Below, in pieces: positions 16,508 to 23,593 of a stretch of DNA of 26,788 bases. The notes beneath the pieces are model-generated. The model was not told where the DNA came from, did not search any database, and was given only the letters and a program-made list of their open reading frames with translations. Source of the DNA: JBGTCY01 sp041748615 (GTDB taxonomy: Bacteria; Bacteroidota; Bacteroidia; Chitinophagales; CAIOSU01); contig JBGTCY010000186.1 in assembly GCA_041748615.1 (NCBI GenBank), positions 1 through 26,788 of the forward strand. Reading direction: 5' to 3'. The first letter of the stretch is position 1, and each line of letters begins with the position of its first letter. The position numbers were made by a program, and so were the translations under genes.

Positions 16508-16635
16508 CGTCATTGCGAACCCGATTGCGCTGCATTGTGCATTTCATCGGGTGAAGCAATCCCCTGAAAAATATTTGAGGGGATTGCTTCGTCTGTCGCA
16601 ACCCGCATAGCACTGCTGACATCCTCGCAATGACG
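16508..16635. repeat. 128-bp nested palindromic repeat between trpB and trpA
   Basis: The outer arms CGTCATTGCGA (16508-16518) and TCGCAATGACG (16625-16635) are perfect 11-bp inverted repeats. The inner arms GAAGCAATCCCCT (16553-16565) and AGGGGATTGCTTC (16578-16590) are perfect over 13 bp. The arrangement matches a widespread class of dispersed intergenic repeats with GTCATTGCGA ends. It has no coding capacity. Transcribed within the trp series, it would form a long stem that could affect trpB/trpA mRNA processing. Confidence 0.8.
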
Positions 16636-16652
16636 TATAATTTATGTTATAT

Positions 16653-17834
16653 TTATTTTCCATAACTCCTCGAATACGTTTCCAAATCTTTATCCCCTCT
16701 GCCTGAAAGACAAATTGTGACAATATCCTCTTCGTTGAATTTCATTTTTTCCAAAGCGGCAATCGCGTGAGCGGTTTCCAAGGCGGGGATGATGCCTTCG
16801 GTTTTGGAGAGGAGCAAAGCCGCTTGCAGCGCTTCCTCATCGGTGGCGGAGAGGAACGTGGCGCGTTTGGTTTCATACAAATTCGCCATGAGCGGACCGA
16901 TGCCGGGATAATCCAACCCTGCGGAAATCGAATGCGGCTCGGTGATTTGCCCGTCAGCCGTTTGCATGAGCAACGTCTTGCTGCCGTGAATGACGCCCGG
17001 CAATCCCAACTGCGTAGTGGCAGCCGACTTGCCCGAAAGAACGCCCTCGCCTGCCGCCTCCACGCCCACGAGCCGCACGATTTCTTCATCCAGAAAATGA
17101 TAAAACGCGCCTGCCGCGTTGCTGCCGCCACCCACGCAGGCAATCACATAATCCGGCAGTTCGCTGCCCGTTATCTCCTTTAACTGAAACCGCATTTCCT
17201 CGCTAATCACCGACTGAAAACGCGCCACCATATCGGGATACGGATGCGGTCCCACCACCGAGCCGATGATGTAATGTGTTTCATCGGGATGATTTATCCA
17301 GTCGCGGATGGCTTCGTTGGTAGCGTCTTTTAGCGTCATGCTGCCGCTCGTCACGGGCACGACCTCAGCACCCAGCATCCTCATGCGCAACACGTTGGGC
17401 TGTTGCCGCTCCATGTCTTTTTTGCCCATATACACAATGCACTGCAATCCCATCAACGCACAGACGGTTGCGGTCGCCACGCCATGCTGACCGGCTCCTG
17501 TTTCCGCGATAATTCTTTTTTTGCCCAACCGTTGCGCTAACAAAGCCTGTCCGATGGCATTGTTGATTTTGTGCGCACCGGTGTGGCAGAGGTCTTCGCG
17601 TTTGAGGAAAATGCTGGTCTTATAATGCTCAGACAGCCGCTTCGCAAAAAACAACGGAGTAGGACGTCCGACATAATCCTGTAACAGTTGGCGAAACTCT
17701 TTCTGAAATTCATCGTCTCCGATAATCGAAAGGTAATGCTCCCGTAATGTCTCGACATTATGATGCAGCATTTCGGGGATGTAAGCGCCCCCGAAATTGC
17801 CGTAGAAGCCTTTGGGATTTACTTGGTGTGACAT
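16653..17834 (-). CDS. trpB: tryptophan synthase beta chain
   Basis: 393 residues from the ATG at 17834 (MSHQVNPKGFYGNFGGAYIP), the family's normal start and length; the longer frame from 17894 adds an unrelated hydrophobic stretch. Motifs include KREDLCHTGAHKINNA with the cofactor lysine at about 89, AETGAGQHG with the catalytic Glu at about 111, GGGSNAAGAF for cofactor phosphate, and CLSGRGDKD near the end. It makes tryptophan from indole and serine. The gene directly upstream is the MNT-like nucleotidyltransferase rather than trpF, so it may need its own promoter. Confidence 0.97.
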   Translation of the reverse strand: MSHQVNPKGFYGNFGGAYIPEMLHHNVETLREHYLSIIGDDEFQKEFRQLLQDYVGRPTPLFFAKRLSEHYKTSIFLKREDLCHTGAHKINNAIGQALLAQRLGKKRIIAETGAGQHGVATATVCALMGLQCIVYMGKKDMERQQPNVLRMRMLGAEVVPVTSGSMTLKDATNEAIRDWINHPDETHYIIGSVVGPHPYPDMVARFQSVISEEMRFQLKEITGSELPDYVIACVGGGSNAAGAFYHFLDEEIVRLVGVEAAGEGVLSGKSAATTQLGLPGVIHGSKTLLMQTADGQITEPHSISAGLDYPGIGPLMANLYETKRATFLSATDEEALQAALLLSKTEGIIPALETAHAIAALEKMKFNEEDIVTICLSGRGDKDLETYSRSYGK

Positions 17835-17873
17835 GGTTGGTAATTGGATGCTGATGAGGCTGCTTTTTAGGAT

Positions 17874-17902
17874 TAAATATAAATATGTAAACAAATTACA
17901 AA
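17874..17902 (-). promoter_or_regulatory. possible promoter for trpB
   Basis: On the minus strand TTTG (17899-17902) and TATATTTA (17874-17881) resemble the -33 and -7 boxes, with a 17-nt spacer, shorter than the usual 19. It lies between the MNT-like gene and the trpB start and would restart transcription after the insertion. Confidence 0.3.
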
Positions 17903-17908
17903 AGTGAA

Positions 17909-18250
17909 TTAGTCAGTTTTTATTTCGATACCTGTCTTTTTTATCTCATCAATAAAAGGGTCGCCTTTTTGAAAATAATCAGGCGGGAAGGTTTGCGCCT
18001 GGATGAAATAATACGGATAATGTATGAGCAGGCGACTGAATAACTGGTAATCGTTAAATCCCACACCCGTAAACTTTTCACTAACCAACGCCAGGTCAAT
18101 ATCGCTCCATTCATGCTGTCTGCCTGATGCGTAGCTGCCGAATAATATCGCTTTTTGAACTTTAAATCCATTGCTGTTCAGCAATTTCACAAAATCCCTT
18201 GCCGTTTTTATTGCAGCTTTTTTTGTAAGATATATTTCAGCTTTCTGCAT
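17909..18250 (-). CDS. minimal nucleotidyltransferase (MNT), antitoxin-like
   Basis: 113 residues. The nucleotidyltransferase motif is complete: ILFGSYASGRQHEWSDIDLALVS places GSYASG at 38-43 and the two metal-binding Asp at about 50 and 52. In MNT-HEPN pairs the MNT protein adenylylates and so neutralises the HEPN ribonuclease. It overlaps the 3' end of the upstream HEPN-type frame by 43 nt, the usual close coupling. If the HEPN gene is dead through its in-frame stop, this antitoxin would be an orphan. It lies 74 bp upstream of trpB. Confidence 0.85.
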   Translation of the reverse strand: MQKAEIYLTKKAAIKTARDFVKLLNSNGFKVQKAILFGSYASGRQHEWSDIDLALVSEKFTGVGFNDYQLFSRLLIHYPYYFIQAQTFPPDYFQKGDPFIDEIKKTGIEIKTD

Positions 18251-18600
18251 CGTGAGATAATTTTTTGTGTTTTTTCTGACTTGTAAATTTTATAAATCTT
18301 TCTTTGATAATCCGGATATCTGCCTTCCAATTGAAAGGTGTTCATGTCCATCAAAAAAGCGATATCGTCTTCAGGAAATTTCAACTTTGTTTGCCTGAAC
18401 AGTACCACTAGATTATGAATTCAGGGAGGATAATTTTCATTATTGTCTTTTACCCAATGAGCTTTCAACAGTTTTTCCAAAGTGAGATGAGCACAAAACA
18501 GCGCAAAAACAAAATCCCTGTTTTTGAATAGCAGGTTCACGCGCCTCCAATCTTTTTCTGCTGATGCTTTCCAATATTGAATGTAGTCTTGTTTATTCAT
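18208..18600 (-). pseudogene. HEPN-domain protein interrupted by an in-frame TGA
   Basis: Reading from the ATG at 18600, the frame encodes a full-length HEPN protein of about 130 residues broken only by TGA at codon 60 (18421-18423). Before the stop: MNKQDYIQYWKASAEKDWRR, FVFALFCAHLTLEKLLKAHW and NENYPP. After it: IHNLVVLFRQTKLKFPEDD and the basic C-terminus. Relatives usually have an Arg or Phe at that position before the conserved T/I-H-N/D-L, and CGA to TGA is one transition. HEPN proteins paired with MNT are RNA-targeting toxins. The downstream part alone could be restarted at a GTG at 18408. TGA is used as a normal stop elsewhere in this window, so recoding is unlikely. Nonsense mutation or sequencing error are the main options. 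Confidence 0.78.
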
Positions 18601-18640
18601 CTATTTAATGATAATCATCATAATTCAAATTATATTTCAT

Positions 18641-18822
18641 TTAAGCAGTTTCTTCTTTCATTGTACTTTTCATACGTTTATAGATATTATTTTTACTAAA
18701 GGGTATTTTTTTACCTGTTCTTTTGTAATAAGCTACAATTTCGCTGATTTTTTTTCTATTTCTGTTAATGGTTTTAGATCATCCATAAAATTTATTCCCT
18801 GAGGTTGTTTGATGTGTCCCAT
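18641..18822 (-). pseudogene. second MGHIK(E/Q)P small protein, frameshifted at an A8 run
   Basis: The ATG at 18822 starts MGHIKQPQGINFMDDLKPLT, matching the 59-residue protein at 360-539. The literal frame stops at TAG (18733-18735) after 29 residues. The stop follows a run of eight A on the minus strand (near 18748-18755). Inserting one A restores KKISEIVAYYKRTGKKIPFS and a C-terminus ending KEETA at TAA 18641-18643, giving 60 residues, almost the size of the paralogue. Span 182 nt is one base short of a whole number of codons. It may be a recent pseudogene, a gene expressed by polymerase or ribosome slippage at the A run, or an assembly error. It lies 40 nt upstream of the HEPN frame on the same strand. 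Confidence 0.7.
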
Positions 18823-18919
18823 GTTTGTTTTTTTTTTCAATCGTAATCAGGAATCTAAGCTTGTGTTAAAACTATCTGAAAATCAAATAGAAGTTAAAAA
18901 GGCTTGTGCATGACATGAT

Positions 18920-20722
18920 TTATGGATGGTTAATAATAAATTCAAGCGCATACTCGAGTACTTCATCACGCCCTTCTCTCATCCCCGCTACAGTGGGTTT
19001 TACTTCAATGTCAGCAAACACTCCTGTGCCGTGAAACGGTGCATTATCCTGCCACAGCACTTTCATTCCGGTGAAAAAGAATGTGTATAATTTGCGATAA
19101 TCGGTAGTGATAACATTGCCGTTGGTGCCCGCTGTGGCTGATCCGATAATGGTTCCAAGCCGGTAATATTTTACAATGCTCATCAGTGTTTCGGCAGCGC
19201 TGACAGCTTTCTCGTTGGTCAGAAAAACCACTTTGCAACTTTCAGGGATGGTATACGGATGCCGGGGAATCACCCAGTGGCTGGTATCAAAATGCATGTC
19301 AACCTGAAACGGACGTTCAACCAGGGGTATCAGCCACTGTTGCGAATTCAGGATTTTTTCTTTCGATAAAAATCCAAGAAAAGGAAATCCCATGTTAGGA
19401 TATCCGCGCATGTCGAATACGATGCCTCGCTCCTCTTTTATTTCAGATAAAATTTTAGTAACCGACTTTTGGTCGGAGCGAGTAATGTCAATATATACCA
19501 CATTTCCTTCCAGCACGGTTTGAACCGGCAGTTCTGAAGGCGAATTAAAATACAAATCACGGCTGCTCACAGTCCTCTTTAGTTCGATGATTGTATCTTT
19601 TTCTTCGCTCCGGTTTACTTTGATAGTGACAGATGAGTTCAGTTTGCCGTTGAGCAATCCGAAATTGGCAGCCGTCACCATTTTATCCTGCCATGTAGAG
19701 GCAGAGGTCAGTTGCAACTGTCGGGCTAATGCTTCCTTTACAGGAACGCCATCTATCGCCAGAAGCACATCACCTTTCCTGATACCGAGCGAATCACATG
19801 AACGACAATTTTCAATCACCACCTGGTTTTCAATCCAGTTTAATGTTACAGGAGGCTTGTGTTTGACATCCAATCCGGCATAGCGAACGCCACCATGCCC
19901 GTCATTCAGGTCGCTGATCATTTCTCTAACAGCGAAATAAAACTGTGCATGGCTGGTATCACTCAGCGCCCGGCTCAATATCCGGCTCAACATACTGTCC
20001 CAATCGGCTTCCATATGTTCCGGATACGGATAAAAATGCCGTAATACGTTCCAGGTGTAGATAGCTGTACCAACCCGAACAAGTTGGGCATTGGGTTCTT
20101 GTGGTTGATTTTTGTAAAGTGTTTTAATCAGAGACCGGTAAACACGTGGTGTTTTATCGCCTATGTAAAGAGCATGGCGGATTTGTAATGCAATATTTTC
20201 TGTCAAGACATATTGATACAAACTGTCAGGAACTACTGTTCCTTTCTTTTTAGCCACCTTTATGTGACTTCGATAAGGTCCAAACTGCCGATAGATAAAC
20301 CACAACAATCCTTTATCCACTTTGCCGGTTGACACGCCATAGCCCCTGTGAAGCCAATAGCGATAAATGCCATTGCGGGATTTTACATCCAGAAACGTTT
20401 CTTCCTGTCTTGAAATAAATACATGCCGGCTTCCGCAAAAGTGATTAAGTTTTTGTATGAATGCCTCGGGGTTTTCAGCGGATAGGGAAACGGCAGCGCC
20501 CGTTTCAATAAACTTTTCCCATGCAGCAGGGGAAAGCTGAAATCCGGGGTAGAAGTAACGCAAAGCACCATACAATTTGGAAAACCCCATAAGCCGGTCA
20601 ACACTGTCAGCGTGTGATAAAGTATAATCAGCGCTCGCCTGAGCGGTTGTTATTTTTATTATTATAATTATATAAGTAAGCGTAATATTAATAAAATTGT
20701 ACATAATATGACTTATTTGCAC
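18920..20722 (-). CDS. S41 family peptidase (C-terminal processing/tail-specific type) with PDZ domain
   Basis: 600 residues; a second ATG at 20704 gives a shorter n-region. The hydrophobic N-terminus rich in Ile (about residues 10-26, ending TTAQA) looks like a signal peptide, so the enzyme is probably periplasmic or surface-linked. A helical N-terminal region (SKLYGALRYFYPGFQLSP) precedes a PDZ domain (LGIRKGDVLLAIDGVPVKEA). The S41 catalytic core follows, with GIVFDMRGYPN and NEKAVSAAETLM (nucleophile Ser at about 507), then IIGSATAGTNGN. It cuts C-terminal segments of exported proteins. It has no link to tryptophan synthesis, yet sits on the same strand between trpF and the HEPN module. 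Confidence 0.88.
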   Translation of the reverse strand: MQISHIMYNFINITLTYIIIIIKITTAQASADYTLSHADSVDRLMGFSKLYGALRYFYPGFQLSPAAWEKFIETGAAVSLSAENPEAFIQKLNHFCGSRHVFISRQEETFLDVKSRNGIYRYWLHRGYGVSTGKVDKGLLWFIYRQFGPYRSHIKVAKKKGTVVPDSLYQYVLTENIALQIRHALYIGDKTPRVYRSLIKTLYKNQPQEPNAQLVRVGTAIYTWNVLRHFYPYPEHMEADWDSMLSRILSRALSDTSHAQFYFAVREMISDLNDGHGGVRYAGLDVKHKPPVTLNWIENQVVIENCRSCDSLGIRKGDVLLAIDGVPVKEALARQLQLTSASTWQDKMVTAANFGLLNGKLNSSVTIKVNRSEEKDTIIELKRTVSSRDLYFNSPSELPVQTVLEGNVVYIDITRSDQKSVTKILSEIKEERGIVFDMRGYPNMGFPFLGFLSKEKILNSQQWLIPLVERPFQVDMHFDTSHWVIPRHPYTIPESCKVVFLTNEKAVSAAETLMSIVKYYRLGTIIGSATAGTNGNVITTDYRKLYTFFFTGMKVLWQDNAPFHGTGVFADIEVKPTVAGMREGRDEVLEYALEFIINHP

Positions 20723-20795
20723 CTTGATAATTCATGCTTGTAACGATTGTTTTATCATAACAAATCATAAATTTCATCCCCAATCAACATCCTAT

Positions 20796-21410
20796 TTATA
20801 TTTCATTTAAAAATTTCACAACCACCCCCACATCCTTCCTCCCCGCCTCCACTTCAAACCCTGAATTGATATCCACCGCATGAAAAGCCGGATGTGTGAA
20901 TGCTTTTATTTTTTCAGCGTCATTCGGCTGAATGCCTCCGCTGAGGAAAAATGGTTTTTGCAACGAATAATTATTCAACAAATTCCAATCGTAGGAAATA
21001 TTGTTGCCGCCCGGCAGTTTGCCTTTGGCATCAAACAAAAAATAATCACAGGCTGCTTCATATTCCTTCAATGTTTCAAAATCAAAATCTGCGTCAACGT
21101 TGAAGGCTTTAATCACCGGAAATGACTGCCGGATTTTTTCGCAGTCGGCTGGCGTTTCGTTGCCGTGCAGTTGCGCGATGTCCAACTGATATTGCCGGAG
21201 CGTTTCAATCACTTTTTCCGGTTTTTCATTGACAAAAACGCCTACCCGTTTGGTCTTGATACATAATGGTATTTGTGAAAGCAGCTTCATTTTTTCACCG
21301 ACAAACCGTTTTGATTTTTCATAAAAAATAAATCCCACATAATCCATCGCCACCGGGGCAAGCTGCCGCAGACTTTCCACATCACTCATGCCGCAGACTT
21401 TTATTTTCAT
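20796..21410 (-). CDS. trpF: phosphoribosylanthranilate isomerase
   Basis: 204 residues, normal for TrpF. Motifs are KVCGM at the N-terminus (catalytic Cys), VGFIFYEKSKR, VGVFVNE, IAQLHGNE (ligand-binding), an Asp in YFLFDAKG, and FLSGGIQPND for phosphate binding near the end. It isomerises phosphoribosylanthranilate to CdRP. The start overlaps the trpC stop by 4 nt (ATGA type), showing translational coupling inside the old operon. The usual next gene, trpB, is displaced by about 3 kb. Confidence 0.96.
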   Translation of the reverse strand: MKIKVCGMSDVESLRQLAPVAMDYVGFIFYEKSKRFVGEKMKLLSQIPLCIKTKRVGVFVNEKPEKVIETLRQYQLDIAQLHGNETPADCEKIRQSFPVIKAFNVDADFDFETLKEYEAACDYFLFDAKGKLPGGNNISYDWNLLNNYSLQKPFFLSGGIQPNDAEKIKAFTHPAFHAVDINSGFEVEAGRKDVGVVVKFLNEI

Positions 21411-22210
21411 ACCGCAGCACCTTGTAATTGACGTATTGACTGAATAAAACGCTCACATGCTGCGGCCGGGTCAGGCTCTCGCATAAAGTTTTCTCCAATG
21501 AGAAAACCACTGAAGCCCGACTGCCGCAGTTGCAATACAGTAGCGCTGTCGCTGATGCCGCTTTCCGCCACTTTGGTGAACTGAGCGGGAATGAGAGGTG
21601 CCATTTTCAGTGCGGTTTCCACATTCACCTCGAAAGTTTTCAAGTCGCGGTTATTGACGCCCACGAAATGAATGTTTTCATTGAGCATATCGAGATGCGC
21701 ATCGCTGTGCATTTCGAGCAGTACCTCCATGCCGAGTAATGAAGCGACCAACGAAAAACGCTTCACGGTTTTGTTGTCGAGCATTTCGGCAATCAGCAAA
21801 ATAACATCCGCGCCCATCGCGCGCGCTTCGATGATTTGGTATTCATCCACAATGAAATCCTTGCGCAAAATCGGGCAGTAGTTGAATTTGCGGGCGGCTT
21901 TCAAATCATCGGTGGAGCCGCCAAAATATTTTTCGTCCGTGAGAACGCTCAAGGCAGACGCACCCGCCTGCATATACCCCAGGCAGGTTTGTGCGGCATC
22001 CGCATATTTGTTGATGTCGCCTTTGGAGGGCGACTTGCGCTTGAACTCGGCAATCACGCCATGCAGGTCATCGCGCTGCAGATACTTGCGGAGCGAAACG
22101 GGTTGCGCCTCAAAAAAGATGCTGCGCTCCAGCAGCTTCACCGGATAAAGCGACTTGCGCTCTTCGGTTTCCAACTGCTTGTGCAATTTGATTTCTTCTA
22201 AGATATTCAT
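21407..22210 (-). CDS. trpC: indole-3-glycerol phosphate synthase
   Basis: 267 residues. Family motifs are IAEFKRKSPSKG (catalytic Lys), ALSVLTDEKYFGGS, LRKDFIVDEYQI, GVNNRDLKTF, VAESGI and GFLIGENFM. It closes CdRP to indole-3-glycerol phosphate. It overlaps both neighbours by 4 nt (trpD upstream, trpF downstream). It is a separate protein, not the trpC-trpF fusion of enterobacteria. Confidence 0.97.
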   Translation of the reverse strand: MNILEEIKLHKQLETEERKSLYPVKLLERSIFFEAQPVSLRKYLQRDDLHGVIAEFKRKSPSKGDINKYADAAQTCLGYMQAGASALSVLTDEKYFGGSTDDLKAARKFNYCPILRKDFIVDEYQIIEARAMGADVILLIAEMLDNKTVKRFSLVASLLGMEVLLEMHSDAHLDMLNENIHFVGVNNRDLKTFEVNVETALKMAPLIPAQFTKVAESGISDSATVLQLRQSGFSGFLIGENFMREPDPAAACERFIQSIRQLQGAAV

Positions 22211-23202
22211 GACTGAAGTTTAATTAATGTTTCAAAACTTTTTTTCGCCTTTCCCGAAAGCAGGGCTTCTTCCGCGAGCGCTTTGCTTTCCTCCCACGAT
22301 TTTTCCGGGTAATAACACCGGATTCCCGCAGCAGTGTTAGCCACTACAACATTTTGCTGTGCGAGTGTGCTTTGGTTGTCGAGTACATTCATAAAAACTT
22401 GCGCGGCATCCTCAACCGTTGCACCGCCATAGAGTTCGTCATGCGTGAGCGGGGCAAAGCCCATCGCCTGCGGTTCGAGCAGCAACTCGCCCTCGCGGCT
22501 ACAGATTTTCACGGGCGCGGTGAGCGAAATCTCATCGTAGCCATCTGTGCTGTGAATGACATGATAGCGTTTTTCATCCTGCTGAAAAATGTAATGATAA
22601 ATGCGTTGCAGTTCGAAGTTGAACACGCCCGCCATTTGCACGGGCGGACGGCAGGGATTGACCAACGGACCGAGCATGTTGAAGAACGTGCGCACACCCA
22701 ACTGCTTGCGTACGGGACCCACCGCTTTCAACGCGGGATGAAACAGGGGCGCATGTAAAAAACAAATCCCGGCTTGTTCGATTTCCTTTTCGAGCTTGCT
22801 TTTGTCGCTGGAAAATTTATAGCCGAAATGTTCGAGCATATTGGACGAGCCGCTGACGGACGATACGCCATAGTTACCGTGTTTGGCAACTTTGATACCT
22901 GCTCCCGCGAGGACGAAAGCTGTGAGCGTGGAAATATTAAATGTGTTGCGCCCGTCACCACCCGTGCCGCAGACATCCATCGGCTGAAAGGCATCAAGGT
23001 CAATGCTGATGCAGAGTTCGAGAATGGCTGCGCGGAAGCCGAGCAGTTCGTCCACCGTGATATGACGCATCATATACACTGTGAGCAGCGAAGCGATTTG
23101 CGCCTCATTGAGCGCGCCCTTCGCAATGCGGAGCATGATGCTTTTGGCTTCATCGTGGGTGAGGGTGTTGCATTGGAGGAGGTGATGGAGAATGTCCTTC
23201 AT
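22207..23202 (-). CDS. trpD: anthranilate phosphoribosyltransferase
   Basis: 331 residues from the ATG at 23202 (MKDILHHLLQCNTLTHDEAK), the usual N-terminus; the longer frame from 23277 adds 25 residues unlike the family. Motifs are DVCGTGGDGRNTFNIS (phosphoribosyl-diphosphate loop), KHGNYGVSS, the anthranilate-binding region around FLHAPLFHPALKAVGPVRK, and LGPLVNPCRP. It attaches phosphoribose to anthranilate. It overlaps trpC by 4 nt. The intact trpG, normally just upstream, lies about 3 kb away beyond a receptor gene on the other strand, so trpD must be transcribed from a local promoter, which I could not pinpoint. Confidence 0.96.
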   Translation of the reverse strand: MKDILHHLLQCNTLTHDEAKSIMLRIAKGALNEAQIASLLTVYMMRHITVDELLGFRAAILELCISIDLDAFQPMDVCGTGGDGRNTFNISTLTAFVLAGAGIKVAKHGNYGVSSVSGSSNMLEHFGYKFSSDKSKLEKEIEQAGICFLHAPLFHPALKAVGPVRKQLGVRTFFNMLGPLVNPCRPPVQMAGVFNFELQRIYHYIFQQDEKRYHVIHSTDGYDEISLTAPVKICSREGELLLEPQAMGFAPLTHDELYGGATVEDAAQVFMNVLDNQSTLAQQNVVVANTAAGIRCYYPEKSWEESKALAEEALLSGKAKKSFETLIKLQS

Positions 23203-23311
23203 TGCAACAGTCTCATCCTCGCTCCACCCGAGGCGGATGTCCGGAGTGTGTGCCTTTGATTTTATTTGCGTATTCAATTTAATTTATGAATTTGAGTCTC
23301 CATTAACAGTC

Positions 23312-23381
23312 TTCGACTTCGCTCAGACTGACAAACAAATTGCAAATGACAAATTATGTTGTCACGGTGAGCGAAGTCGAA
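23312..23381. repeat. inverted repeat of the TTCGACTTCGCTCA class
   Basis: TTCGACTTCGCTCA (23312-23325) and TGAGCGAAGTCGAA (23368-23381) are perfect 14-bp arms. Just inside, TGACA and TGTCA extend the pairing after a 3-nt bulge. The 42-bp interior is AT-rich. A solo copy of one arm is at 7713-7726. The right edge directly abuts the trpG remnant, so the element may have inserted into it. Confidence 0.75.
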
Positions 23382-23520
23382 CCGTGTTTTGTTTATTATC
23401 ATCAGAAGCTAATATTTTCAACTCATTTTACACGTTTGCTTTATCCACCACCTACGAATGATACATGCCGCTATTCAATGGTGGTGCAATGTTCAAAAAC
23501 ATTAGAGATGTGGATGCCTT
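23382..23520 (-). pseudogene. degenerate trpG (anthranilate synthase component II) fragment
   Basis: This stretch aligns without gaps to 26274-26391 of the intact trpG for about 116 columns, with roughly 70% identical bases counted by eye. In the trpG frame it reads ASTSLMFLNIAPPL, GMYHS, stop, VVDKANV, stop, NELKILASDD; the intact protein has ASKHPMFLNIIPPL, GRYHS, W, VVDKESI, P, KELNILATDD. A TAG replaces the conserved Trp codon and a TAA lies seven codons on. The active-site regions (Cys loop, HPES) are missing. It sits where trpG is expected, upstream of trpD, and is cut off on one side by the inverted repeat at 23312-23381. Confidence 0.82.
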
Positions 23521-23593
23521 TTACTTGATCAGAATCACATGCCCAAAATTCAATTATTTATTTGATTACTTTAGTGCGCATTTTTTACAAGGT

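Noticed and set aside
16742..17143. 133-codon minus-strand frame and a 138-codon plus-strand frame at 16767-17183
   Set aside because: Both overlap trpB in other frames, and trpB carries all its catalytic motifs there. GC-rich codon use creates the open shadows.
18421..18423. TGA as a sense codon (alternative genetic code) in the HEPN gene
   Set aside because: TGA is used as the ordinary stop in mlaD-like, ostA-like, E1, trpG and receptor genes here, and does not occur inside the conserved genes.
22774..23259. 161-codon plus-strand frame
   Set aside because: Antisense to trpD motifs including the CGTGGDG loop; no recognisable protein features.
23203..23311. trp leader peptide or attenuator upstream of trpD
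   Set aside because: No short ORF with clustered Trp codons and no terminator/antiterminator pair was visible; the same holds upstream of trpB and trpG.
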